From Actinocrispum wychmicini (GTDB lineage Bacteria; Actinomycetota; Actinomycetes; Mycobacteriales; Pseudonocardiaceae): DNA of 64,000 nt. Position 1 is the first letter of the stretch. Every line of letters begins with the position of its first letter. Shown piece after piece: positions 32,597 to 40,711 of this stretch. Under the pieces are notes generated by a model. That model searched no databases, had not been told where the DNA came from, and worked only from the letters and a program-made list of their open reading frames with translations. The stretch covers positions 265,988 through 329,987 of the forward strand of contig NZ_SLWS01000013.1 of assembly GCF_004345645.1 (NCBI RefSeq). The letters are read 5' to 3'. Both the position numbers and the translations under genes were made by a program.

Positions 32597-32991
32597 AGGG
32601 CCAACAACACCCGCCTGGGCAGCTGCGTGGTGATCGGCCGCATCGCCATCCGCAACAGCAGCAACGCGTTGTCGTCGCCGGCGGTCCGGTTCGAGCTGAG
32701 CTCACCACAGGCAACGCAGTGGTGGATGATCAGCCACTCGCCGTCCGGCCGGACCGACAGGCACAGCGCGGCCATCCGGCCACGGCAGCGTTCCCGCCGG
32801 TCGCCGGGCAGCCTGCGGTCGACATGCAGGCTGGTCAGGCACTGCGGACAGTGGTTGCGATGGGCCGTTCCGGGCGCGACGAACGACACGTCCAGCCGGC
32901 AGCCGACGCACCGGAAGCTGTCGCCCGAAGTGTCCCGCCGGACATCCTTGGGTCGTTGCGGCCTGGGCTGCCGCGGATGTCGCCGTGGCAT
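32593..32991 (-). CDS. RNHCP-domain zinc-ribbon protein (second of a tandem pair)
   Basis: The 132-aa protein has a basic N-terminus (MPRRHPRQPRPQRPKD), then an FRCVGC knuckle, HRNHCPQC (the RNHCP motif) about 20 residues later, and IIHHCVACGELSSNRTAGDDN further on. The paired cysteines should bind zinc. The domain's role is unknown. Its ATG overlaps the TGA of the upstream paralogue (TGATG), so both are co-translated. It converges on the sigma gene with a 4-bp overlap. Confidence 0.82.
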   Translation of the reverse strand: MPRRHPRQPRPQRPKDVRRDTSGDSFRCVGCRLDVSFVAPGTAHRNHCPQCLTSLHVDRRLPGDRRERCRGRMAALCLSVRPDGEWLIIHHCVACGELSSNRTAGDDNALLLLRMAMRPITTQLPRRVLLAL

Positions 32992-33332
32992 CACAGACCG
33001 CCGAACGCCTCGAGCGGGAACGGCGGCTGGGCCAGTGGCCGGACCGCCATCCGCACCAGGATCAGCTGGTTGTCGTCGCCGGAGATCGGGTTGGACGTCA
33101 GCTCGTCGCACCGGGTGCAGCGGTGGATCACCATCCAGTCGCTGTTGCGCAGCACCGCGATGGAGATCGGGATCATCCGCCCCTGGCACTCCTGGTCAGC
33201 GATGTGCTGGGAGTGCAGGCAGCTCGGGCAGTGGTTGCGCGGCCGCCCTTCCGGCGCCTCCTTGGACACGATCAGGCCGCAGCGGACGCAGGTGAAAGTG
33301 GACGTGCTCAGATAAGGGTTCTTGGTGGACAC
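32991..33332 (-). CDS. RNHCP-domain zinc-ribbon protein (first of a tandem pair)
   Basis: The 113-aa protein has FTCVRCG, PRNHCPSCLHSQH, and VIHRCTRCDELTSNPISGDDNQ: the same cysteine pattern as the adjacent gene, so the pair arose by duplication. GTG at 33332 is preferred because AAGGAG lies 8 nt upstream; the longer frame from an ATG at 33365 has no SD. No membrane segments are present. The region 33333-33580 upstream contains no other feature I can identify. Confidence 0.8.
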   Translation of the reverse strand: MSTKNPYLSTSTFTCVRCGLIVSKEAPEGRPRNHCPSCLHSQHIADQECQGRMIPISIAVLRNSDWMVIHRCTRCDELTSNPISGDDNQLILVRMAVRPLAQPPFPLEAFGGL

Positions 33333-33580
33333 CCTGAGTGCTCCTTGCCGAGGAATGCTCGTCATTGACCGGAAGGAGGGCGCCCGGCGAACCGCACACG
33401 CGAAAGTCAGCTCGCGCGATCGGCGAAGCTGGTCACGGCGCGGTGGGGCGCCCGAGGAGCGTGACAGTCATATGACGACTACTTTCCAGGGCCGCCCGGC
33501 CCAGTCGACTCGGCAGGTGGCGCGACCGTAGCAACGCGCCCCCGGCGTCCACTACCGAATTACCGTTAGCCTGCTGACAC

Positions 33581-34312
33581 ATGGGGGATCTTTACGACGA
33601 CATCGGCGTCGGCTACTCGTCCGCGCGGCGGACCGATCCACGCTGGATGACCGCGATCGACGCCGCCCTTGGCGACGCCCCGACAGTGGTGGACGTCGGC
33701 GCGGGGACGGGCTCGTACGAGCCGGCGGACCGGCAGGTCATCGCCGTCGAGCCGGCCGTGGAGATGATCCGCCAGCGACCATCCGGCGCCGCGCCCGTCG
33801 TCCGGGCCCTAGCCGAGGCCTTGCCTGTTCGCGCCGCCGCGGCCGCGATGGCGGTTCTCACTGTGCACCACTGGAAGGACTGGCGGAAAGGACTCGCCGA
33901 GATGCGGCGCGTCGCCCCCCGTCGGGTGGTTCTCGCCTACGACACCGAGTTGCACGCCGATTACTGGTTCGTCCGTGAGTACGTGCCGGAGATCGCCGAA
34001 CTGGAACGCGGACGCCCGTCCGCTGATGACATAGCTCACGAACTCGGCGCCGACACGGTGATCCCGCTGCTCGTCCCCTGGGATTTCACCGACGGAGTCT
34101 TTCCTGCCTACTGGCGGCGTCCCGCGGCGTACCTGGCCCCACAGGTCCGGTTCACGTGCTCCGCGCTGGCCCAGGCGCCCGCCGGGGCTGTTTCCCGTGG
34201 CCTCGCCCGACTGCGGGAGGATCTTTCCTCAGGACGATGGCGCCACCGCCACCAGGACCTTCTCGAACTGGACGAATGGGACGCCGGATTTCGCCTGATC
34301 GTGTCGGGGTAA
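33581..34312 (+). CDS. SAM-dependent methyltransferase
   Basis: The 243-aa protein starts MGDLYDDIGVGYSSARRTDPRW, an opening common in small-molecule class I methyltransferases. The SAM motif VVDVGAGTGSY (about 36-46), VEPAVEMIRQ (about 56-65), and MAVLTVHHWKDW (about 89-100) with the post-motif HHW follow. The substrate is not evident. ATG at 33581 lies 8 nt after TAGCCT (33567-33572) without SD, so the mRNA is probably leaderless. Confidence 0.85.
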   Translation: MGDLYDDIGVGYSSARRTDPRWMTAIDAALGDAPTVVDVGAGTGSYEPADRQVIAVEPAVEMIRQRPSGAAPVVRALAEALPVRAAAAAMAVLTVHHWKDWRKGLAEMRRVAPRRVVLAYDTELHADYWFVREYVPEIAELERGRPSADDIAHELGADTVIPLLVPWDFTDGVFPAYWRRPAAYLAPQVRFTCSALAQAPAGAVSRGLARLREDLSSGRWRHRHQDLLELDEWDAGFRLIVSG

Positions 34313-34353
34313 TTCCGTTGTCGCATGCCGCCGGGCCTGGCTACGGTCCGGAC

Positions 34354-35178
34354 ATGGACGTGCCGGTCAGGCGGTTGGACGTCGGCGAACTGGGGAACTG
34401 CGTCGAGCTGGCGGAAAGCCGGGACTGGACGCCTGAGCAGCGCAAATGGCGGATGCTGTTCCACGTCGGCGAGGTGTACGGGATCGACGACCCGGCCGGC
34501 GGGCTGGCCGGGATGGTGACGCTGACCAGGTTCGGCACCGAGGTCGCCGGCATCGGCATGATGGTCGTCTCACCCCGGCATGGGCGGCGGGGGCTCGGCA
34601 CCCGGCTGATGACGCACGCGCTGCGCGAAGCCAAGACCGCAAGCGTTTGGCTGACCGCGACCGACTTCGGCCGCCCGCTGTACGAGAAGCTGGGGTTCCG
34701 GGCCGTCAGCAAGTCCACTCAGTACTTCGCGCGGTTCACTGAACAGTCCGTGACCGCGTCCCGCCCAGTGTCCACAGAGGACTTTGCGGCAGTGGTCGAG
34801 CTGGACGAGCACGTGTTCGGGGCGCCCCGAACGGATCTGCTCCGCTATCTGACCGGGATCGCGGACGACTTCCGGGTGGTCGACGGCCCGGACGGTCCGG
34901 TCGGCTACGGAGTGGCGTGGCTCGGCGCGGGCACCACGCAGATCGGCCCGGTGGTCGCCGCCGACCAGGACATGGCGCTGACGCTGATCGCCGAGCTGGC
35001 CGGGGGAATTGACGGATATGTCCGGTTGGACATCGACCATTGGCATCCCGACATGCTCGCCTGGGCCGAGGAGCACCGGATGGACGAGGGCATGACCACC
35101 ACCGTCATGGTGGCCGGCGACCCGCTGCCCGGGGACCGGAAACGCCTGTTCAGCCCGGTGGCGGTCGCGATCGGGTAA
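34354..35178 (+). CDS. GNAT-family N-acetyltransferase (two-domain)
   Basis: The 274-aa protein has an N-terminal GNAT domain with the acetyl-CoA loop VVSPRHGRRGLGTRLMTHAL (about 70-89) and the YEKLGFRAV motif (about 110). A second, degenerate domain (about 140-270) follows, with VGYGVAWLGAGTTQIGPVVA. This matches two-domain acetyltransferases that modify amines or proteins. ATG at 34354 lies 6 nt after TACGGT (34342-34347) with no SD. The substrate is unknown. Confidence 0.85.
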   Translation: MDVPVRRLDVGELGNCVELAESRDWTPEQRKWRMLFHVGEVYGIDDPAGGLAGMVTLTRFGTEVAGIGMMVVSPRHGRRGLGTRLMTHALREAKTASVWLTATDFGRPLYEKLGFRAVSKSTQYFARFTEQSVTASRPVSTEDFAAVVELDEHVFGAPRTDLLRYLTGIADDFRVVDGPDGPVGYGVAWLGAGTTQIGPVVAADQDMALTLIAELAGGIDGYVRLDIDHWHPDMLAWAEEHRMDEGMTTTVMVAGDPLPGDRKRLFSPVAVAIG

Positions 35179-35310
35179 GCCAGGCGGACTTGGCGTTCGA
35201 ACAGATTGTCGGTGGGGCCGGATAGGCTAGGCGTAGCGTGTGGCGCTGGTTTCCGCAATAGAGCGGCACTGCACACCCTGCAAGCCACGACCCTTGGGGA
35301 GAACGACCCG

Positions 35311-37362
35311 GTGACAGCCGAGACCATCTACGGGGCCGACGACCTGACCCATCTCGAAGGGCTCGAGGCCGTCCGCAAGCGACCCGGCATGTACATCGGG
35401 TCCACCGACAGCCGGGGCATCAACCACCTGTTCACCGAGGTCGTCGACAACTCGACCGACGAAGGCATCGCCGGGTACGCCACCCGGGTCGTGGTGACCC
35501 TGCACCTGGACGGCAGTGTCCAGGTCGACGACGACGGCCGCGGCATCCCCACCGGGGTGCACACCAAGTCGGGCCTGTCCGGGGTCGAGCTGGTGCTCAC
35601 CCGCCTGCACGCGGGCGGCAAGTTCGGTGGCTCCGGCTACAAGACGTCCGGTGGCCTGCACGGCGTCGGCGCCTCGGCCGTGAACGCGCTCTCGCTGCGC
35701 TTCGACGTGACCGTGAAGCAGGACGGCAAGGTGCACCAGATGTCGTTCGCGCAGGGCAACCCCGGCGTGTTCGAGGGCCCGGGACCCAGGGCGAAGTTCG
35801 TGCCGCAGTCCGGCCTGCACGTGGTGGGCAAGATGAAGCGCGGCGAGCCCGCCGGCACGTCGATCCGCTACTGGTACGACAGCAGGTACTTCGAGAACGG
35901 CGCCGTGCTCGACGTGGAAGCGGTCCGCGGCAAGCTGCGCAACACGGCCTTCCTGGTACCGGGCGTGACATACGTGCTGCGGCGGGCGACCGAGGACTCG
36001 ATCGAAGAGGAGACGTTCCAGTTCCCGCACGGCCTCTCCGACATGGTGGACTTCCTGTCGCCGGGCGGGGAGAAGCCGGTCTCCGGCATCCTGCTGGTCA
36101 CCGGGACCGGCACGTACCAGGAGAACGCAGCGGACGAGAACGGCGTGATGCGGTCCAAAGTGGAGCGCCAGGCCGAGGTGGAGGTCGCGCTGCGCTGGGG
36201 CACCGGCTACGAGCGCGTGGTGGAGTGCTTCACCAACACGATCCGGAACGTGCACGGCGGCACCCACCGAAAGGGTTTCGAACGGGCGGCCCTGAAAGGC
36301 GTGCAGGAGGCCATCTCCAAGACCCGCGGCCTGCTCAAACCCAAAGAGGACCTGCCCCAGCTCGACGACGTGCTCGAAGGCATGACCGCGGTCGTCCACG
36401 TGCGCATCCCCGAGCCGCAGTTCACCTCGCAGACCAAGGACGAGCTGTCCACCGCCGGGATCACCAAGGTCATCCAGGCCATCGTGGAACGGCACGTGAA
36501 GGCCTGGACCGAGGACCGCAAGACCAAGGCGGAGGCCAAGGTCGTGCTGCAGAAGGTCGTGGACGCGGCCCGGGTGCGGCTGACCCAGAAGCAGCAGAAG
36601 GACGCGGCCCGCCGCAAGACCGCCCTCGAAGGCGCGGCCATGCCGCCGAAACTGGTGGACTGCCGGACAACCGGGGTCGCCCGCAGCGAACTCTTCCTGG
36701 TGGAGGGCGACAGCGCCCTCGGCTCGGCCAGAATGGCGCGGGTGTCGGAGTACCAGGCGTTGCTTCCGTTGCGGGGCAAGATCCTGAACGTCCAGAAGGC
36801 CAGCCTCGCGGACACGTTGCGCAACGCCGAGATCGCGTCGATCGTGCAGGTGCTCGGCTCGGGCAGCGGGCGTACGTTCGACCTGGCGGGGATGCGCTAC
36901 GGCCGGGTGATCCTGATGGCGGACGCGGACGTCGACGGCTCGCACATCCGGACGCTGCTGATCACGTTGTTCGCCAAGTACATGCGGCCGGTGATCGAGG
37001 ACGGCCGGCTGTACGCGGCGATGCCGCCGTTGCACAAGGTGACGACCAAGGGACGCAACGCGGAGACCCGGTTCACCTACACCCAGCAGGAGATGGAAGC
37101 CACCGTCGCCGAGCTGCAGAAGGCCGGCAAGCAGATCGTCATGCCCATCCCCCGGTTCAAGGGTCTCGGCGAGATGGACGCGGACGAGCTGTGGGAGACC
37201 ACGATGAACCCGGCGACCCGTTCGGTCCGCCGGATCACCCTGGACGACGCGGACGCCGCCGAAGAGGCGCTCGAGCTGCTGATGGGTGAGAAAGTCGAGC
37301 CGCGGCGGGTCTGGCTGATCGAGTCGTCCGCACGGGTCGACCAGGAAGCGATCGACGTCTGA
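35311..37362 (+). CDS. parE: DNA topoisomerase IV subunit B-type protein
   Basis: The 683-aa protein has the GHKL ATPase motifs EVVDNSTDEGIAG (about 45), DDDGRGIPTG (about 72) and GGLHGVGASAVNALS (about 113), and the TOPRIM region SELFLVEGDSALGSA (about 464) with DADVDGSHIRTLL (about 539). It forms the heterotetramer with the A subunit encoded 21 bp downstream and uses ATP to pass DNA strands. The absence of gyrB-type neighbours (recF, dnaN) and this B-A pairing favour the second topoisomerase II of actinomycetes over gyrase. GTG at 35311 has GGGGAGA 9 nt upstream. A TAGGCT box at 35223 could be the -10, giving a leader of about 80 nt. Confidence 0.9.
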   Translation: MTAETIYGADDLTHLEGLEAVRKRPGMYIGSTDSRGINHLFTEVVDNSTDEGIAGYATRVVVTLHLDGSVQVDDDGRGIPTGVHTKSGLSGVELVLTRLHAGGKFGGSGYKTSGGLHGVGASAVNALSLRFDVTVKQDGKVHQMSFAQGNPGVFEGPGPRAKFVPQSGLHVVGKMKRGEPAGTSIRYWYDSRYFENGAVLDVEAVRGKLRNTAFLVPGVTYVLRRATEDSIEEETFQFPHGLSDMVDFLSPGGEKPVSGILLVTGTGTYQENAADENGVMRSKVERQAEVEVALRWGTGYERVVECFTNTIRNVHGGTHRKGFERAALKGVQEAISKTRGLLKPKEDLPQLDDVLEGMTAVVHVRIPEPQFTSQTKDELSTAGITKVIQAIVERHVKAWTEDRKTKAEAKVVLQKVVDAARVRLTQKQQKDAARRKTALEGAAMPPKLVDCRTTGVARSELFLVEGDSALGSARMARVSEYQALLPLRGKILNVQKASLADTLRNAEIASIVQVLGSGSGRTFDLAGMRYGRVILMADADVDGSHIRTLLITLFAKYMRPVIEDGRLYAAMPPLHKVTTKGRNAETRFTYTQQEMEATVAELQKAGKQIVMPIPRFKGLGEMDADELWETTMNPATRSVRRITLDDADAAEEALELLMGEKVEPRRVWLIESSARVDQEAIDV

Positions 37363-37383
37363 GACTGAAGAGGCACTGAGCAA

Positions 37384-39870
37384 ATGGCACGCCGCAAGGG
37401 CACCACGACCAAGGTCGACCCGGCCGCGTTCGACAACGCGGGCGCCAACGTGTTCGACAACTCGCTCAAGACCGAGATCGAGGACTCCTATCTGGAGTAC
37501 GCGTATTCGGTCATCCACTCCCGCGCGTTGCCGGACGCCCGCGACGGGCTGAAACCGGTGCACCGCCGCATTCTCTACTCGATGAACGAGCAGGGATACC
37601 GCCCGACCCACGCGTACGTGAAGTCGTCCCGCGTCGTCGGCGACACAATGGGCAAGTACCATCCGCACGGTGACGTGGCGATCTATGACGCCATGGTGCG
37701 AATGGCGCAGGATTTCTCGCTGAACGCGCCACTTGTCGACGGGCATGGAAACTTCGGGTCTCCGGACGACGGCCCGGCGGCGAGCCGGTACACCGAGGCA
37801 CGGATGTCCCAGGAAGCAATGCTTCTGGTGGGTGAGCTCGGTGAGGACACTGTCGACTTCCGGCCGAACTACGACGGTTCCCTGCTGGAGCCGGTGGTGC
37901 TGCCGGCGGCGTTCCCGAACCTGTTGGTGAACGGGACGTCCGGGATCGCGGTGGGCATGGCCACCAACATGATCCCGCACAACCTGGGTGAGGTGGTCGC
38001 GGCCGCGCGGTGGTTGATCACCCATCCGACCGCCGACCTGGACAAGTTGATGGAGTTCGTCCCCGGGCCGGACCTGCCGACCGGCGGGATGTTGCTGGGG
38101 TTGGACGAGGTCCGCAAGGCTTACGAGACCGGGCGCGGCGTGGTCCGGATGCGGGCGCGGGCGGAGACCGGTCCGTTGGAGGGCAGCCGGGGGCGGCAGG
38201 CGATCACGGTCACCGAACTGCCGTACGGGGTCGGGTCCGAGCGGATCATCGAGAAGATCACCGACGAGGTCAACAAGTCCAAGCGGCTCACCGGGATCGC
38301 CGACGTCAAGGACCTGACCGACCGGGAGAACGGGACGCGCCTGGTCATCGAGTGCAAGGTGGGGGTGAACCCGCAGGCGCTGCTGGCGGACCTGTACCGG
38401 CTCACGCCGTTGGAGCAGTCGTTCGGCATCAACAACCTGGTGCTTGTGGACGGTCAGCCGCAGACGTTGGGGCTCAAGGCCTTGCTGGAGGTGTTCCTGC
38501 GGCACCGCTACGAAGTGGTCACCCGCAGGACCGAGTACCGGCGGCGGAAGCGGGCCGAGCGGCTGCATCTGGTCGAGGGCCTGCTCAAGGCGTTGCTGAA
38601 CATCGACAAGGTGATCCGGCTGATCCGCAACAGCGAGGACGCGCAGTCGGCCAAGGACGGCCTGATGACGCAGTTCAAGCTGTCCGACGTCCAGGCGACG
38701 TACATTTTGGACACTCCGCTGCGCCGGCTGACCAAGTACGACCGGATCGAGCTGGAGGCCGAGCAGGACAAGCTCGAGTCGGAGATCGCCGAGCTGACCA
38801 AGATCCTCGACGACGAGGCGGTGTTGAAGAAGGTCGTCTCGTCCGAGCTGGCCAAGGTCGCGAAGGACCTGGCGGGCGAGCGGCGGACCGCGTTGATCGA
38901 CGGTGACCTCAAGGAGGTGCTCGCCGCGTCCAAACCGGCCGGCCCGCTGGAGGTCGCGGACGACCCGTGCCAGGTCATCCTGTCCGCCACCGGACTGGTG
39001 GCCCGGACTGCGGCCGAGTCCGAGGAGTCCACCGAAGCGCGCAGGCGCAACGGCCGGGCCAAGCATGACGCGGTGGCGGCGGTGGTGCATTCGACCGCGC
39101 GTGGGCAGATTCTGCTGGTGACGAGCCAAGGCCGGGCGTTCAAGACGGACGTGTTGCCGTTGCCGGTGCTGCCGGTGCAGACCGGGACGGTGTCGTTGGG
39201 CGGCGGCATGGCCGCGCGGGAACTGGTTCCCCTGGAGAAGGGGGAGCGGGTCGTCGGGATCGCGCCGCTCGGTGAGCAGGGGGCGGAGTCGCCGGGGCTC
39301 GCGTTGGGGACACGGCAGGGTGTGGTGAAGGTCTGCGCGCCGGAATGGCCGGTGCGGTCGGACGAGTTCGAAGTGATCTCCCTCAAGGACGGCGACGAGG
39401 TCATCGGCGCCACCTGGTTGACCGACGGGTCGGAGACCTTGGCGTTCATGTCGTCGGATGCCTCCTTGCTGCGGTACCCGGCCACGCTGGTCCGGCCGCA
39501 GGGGTTGAAGGGCGGCGGGATGGCGGGGATCAACCTCGCGGCCGGCGCCAGTGCGCTGTTCTTCGCAGCGGTCCGCACGGACGACGACGAACACGGCTCG
39601 CCGATGGTGGTGACCTCGACCGGGATGAGCGTGAAGGTCACGCCGTTCGCGGAATACCCGGCGAAGGGCCGCGCGACCGGCGGTGTCCGGGCGCAGCGCT
39701 TCCTGAAAGGCGAGTCGCAACTGGTGTTGGCCTGGGTCGGACCACGGCCGGCAGGTGCGACAAACAGCGGTTCCGCGGTGGAGTTGCCAGAAACGGACAT
39801 GCGTCGAGACGGCTCCGGGCACGCACATCCAGGCCCGGATGTGGTGGGGCACCTCATCGAACGAGATTGA
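37384..39870 (+). CDS. parC: DNA topoisomerase IV subunit A-type protein
   Basis: The 828-aa protein has the cleavage-domain start YAYSVIHSRALPDARDGLKPVHRRIL (about 39-64), HPHGDVAIYDAMVRMAQ (about 94-110), and the active-site Tyr in PAASRYTEARMS (about 141). It then has a coiled-coil and a C-terminal beta-pinwheel with repeats such as GRAFKTDVLPLPV and GTRQGVVKV. The residue matching E. coli GyrA Ser83, a fluoroquinolone contact, is Val here, while the Asp87 position is Asp. The GyrA-box QRRGGKG was not seen, which supports the topoisomerase IV type. It is co-transcribed with parE and ends at a strong hairpin. Confidence 0.9.
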   Translation: MARRKGTTTKVDPAAFDNAGANVFDNSLKTEIEDSYLEYAYSVIHSRALPDARDGLKPVHRRILYSMNEQGYRPTHAYVKSSRVVGDTMGKYHPHGDVAIYDAMVRMAQDFSLNAPLVDGHGNFGSPDDGPAASRYTEARMSQEAMLLVGELGEDTVDFRPNYDGSLLEPVVLPAAFPNLLVNGTSGIAVGMATNMIPHNLGEVVAAARWLITHPTADLDKLMEFVPGPDLPTGGMLLGLDEVRKAYETGRGVVRMRARAETGPLEGSRGRQAITVTELPYGVGSERIIEKITDEVNKSKRLTGIADVKDLTDRENGTRLVIECKVGVNPQALLADLYRLTPLEQSFGINNLVLVDGQPQTLGLKALLEVFLRHRYEVVTRRTEYRRRKRAERLHLVEGLLKALLNIDKVIRLIRNSEDAQSAKDGLMTQFKLSDVQATYILDTPLRRLTKYDRIELEAEQDKLESEIAELTKILDDEAVLKKVVSSELAKVAKDLAGERRTALIDGDLKEVLAASKPAGPLEVADDPCQVILSATGLVARTAAESEESTEARRRNGRAKHDAVAAVVHSTARGQILLVTSQGRAFKTDVLPLPVLPVQTGTVSLGGGMAARELVPLEKGERVVGIAPLGEQGAESPGLALGTRQGVVKVCAPEWPVRSDEFEVISLKDGDEVIGATWLTDGSETLAFMSSDASLLRYPATLVRPQGLKGGGMAGINLAAGASALFFAAVRTDDDEHGSPMVVTSTGMSVKVTPFAEYPAKGRATGGVRAQRFLKGESQLVLAWVGPRPAGATNSGSAVELPETDMRRDGSGHAHPGPDVVGHLIERD

Positions 39871-39875
39871 CAACC

Positions 39876-39910
39876 CGGTCTCCGCGCGACCACCAGTCGC
39901 GCGGAGACCG
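39876..39910 (+). terminator. 15-bp hairpin after parC
   Basis: CGGTCTCCGCGCGAC (39876-39890) and GTCGCGCGGAGACCG (39896-39910) form a perfect stem with a CACCA loop just after the parC stop. There is no T-run, which is usual for actinobacterial terminators. The remaining 220 bp before 40131 hold nothing gene-like. Confidence 0.75.
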
Positions 39911-40130
39911 CTGCACAGTCACCACAACGGCCCCCGTTCCGCTGGTTCGGAACAGAGGCCGCTGAATACTCGAGAAGTTACGAGCAGCTACTGCAACACC
40001 CACAACCCGGACCCGTACACGAGCCGCAACATCCGCAAGTTCCCATCTTTCCTCCTCAGGGTTGCCGAACCCTGACTTTCACGGTAGCCACGTCGCATTC
40101 CTGCCCGTACCGCTACGTGAGTGAAGAGCG

Positions 40131-40583
40131 TTACTCCAGGGTCCAGCGCATGGTTCTGTCCCTGGGCGAGTCTCGGCGGCATATCGCCAGGTCGCCTTCG
40201 CGGGTGAACCCGATGGCGCCTTCTTGCTGACAGGGCGCGCCTATCTTCACGAAATGATCCGGGAACGTGATGGTCGTGCTGGGCGGTGGGGTCTGCGGCG
40301 GCGGAGTCTGCGGGGGCGGCGTCGGCTTCGGTGTTGGTTTGGGGCGCGGTTTCGGGGTGGTGGACGGCGGTGGCGGGGGTGGCTCGGACGGAGGTTCGAT
40401 GATGGGTGCGATCGAGTCGTCCGTGGTGGGCGCAGTGGGGGTGGTGGGGACCACCGATGACGGCGACGAGTCGAAGGTCGGGATTTTGACCTCGGGCCTC
40501 GCCGCGGGTGTCGACGTGCAGGCGGTCAGCGCGCACAGCAGGAGCGCGGCGCAGACGATCGACGATTTCCCTCGGTCGGGCAT
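40131..40583 (-). CDS. Proline-rich lipoprotein of unknown function
   Basis: The 150-aa product has a lipoprotein signal: MPDRGKSSIVCAALLLCALTAC with lipobox LTAC, lipidated Cys near residue 22. A Thr/Pro/Ser-rich wall-spanning linker (about 40-110) with runs of prolines follows. The C-terminal domain is short and contains two cysteines (GAPCQQEGAIGF, AICRRD) that could form a disulfide. ATG at 40583 is chosen because the signal peptide starts there. It is divergent from the GH97 gene (starts 129 bp apart). Confidence 0.75.
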   Translation of the reverse strand: MPDRGKSSIVCAALLLCALTACTSTPAARPEVKIPTFDSSPSSVVPTTPTAPTTDDSIAPIIEPPSEPPPPPPSTTPKPRPKPTPKPTPPPQTPPPQTPPPSTTITFPDHFVKIGAPCQQEGAIGFTREGDLAICRRDSPRDRTMRWTLE

Positions 40584-40711
40584 ACATGAGGGTAAACATG
40601 AGAGCAAGTCCAGGAGCAATCCGACCTTTCGCCGGTCAGGGCCTAGACCGCGTGGACATGAAAGCGTATACATCGGATGTCTGGTTGGACGAACTGCGGG
40701 GAGTTCCGACG

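Noticed and set aside
35238..35261. A seven-codon ORF (MWRWFPQ) in the parE leader as a leader peptide
   Set aside because: It has no SD or accompanying hairpin and could be chance in a leader of about 80 nt.
35227..39873. A 1548-aa minus-strand open frame opposite the two topoisomerase genes
   Set aside because: It is low-complexity, His/Arg/Gly-rich translation of the complement of high-G+C codons. The plus strand encodes complete ParE and ParC with all motifs.
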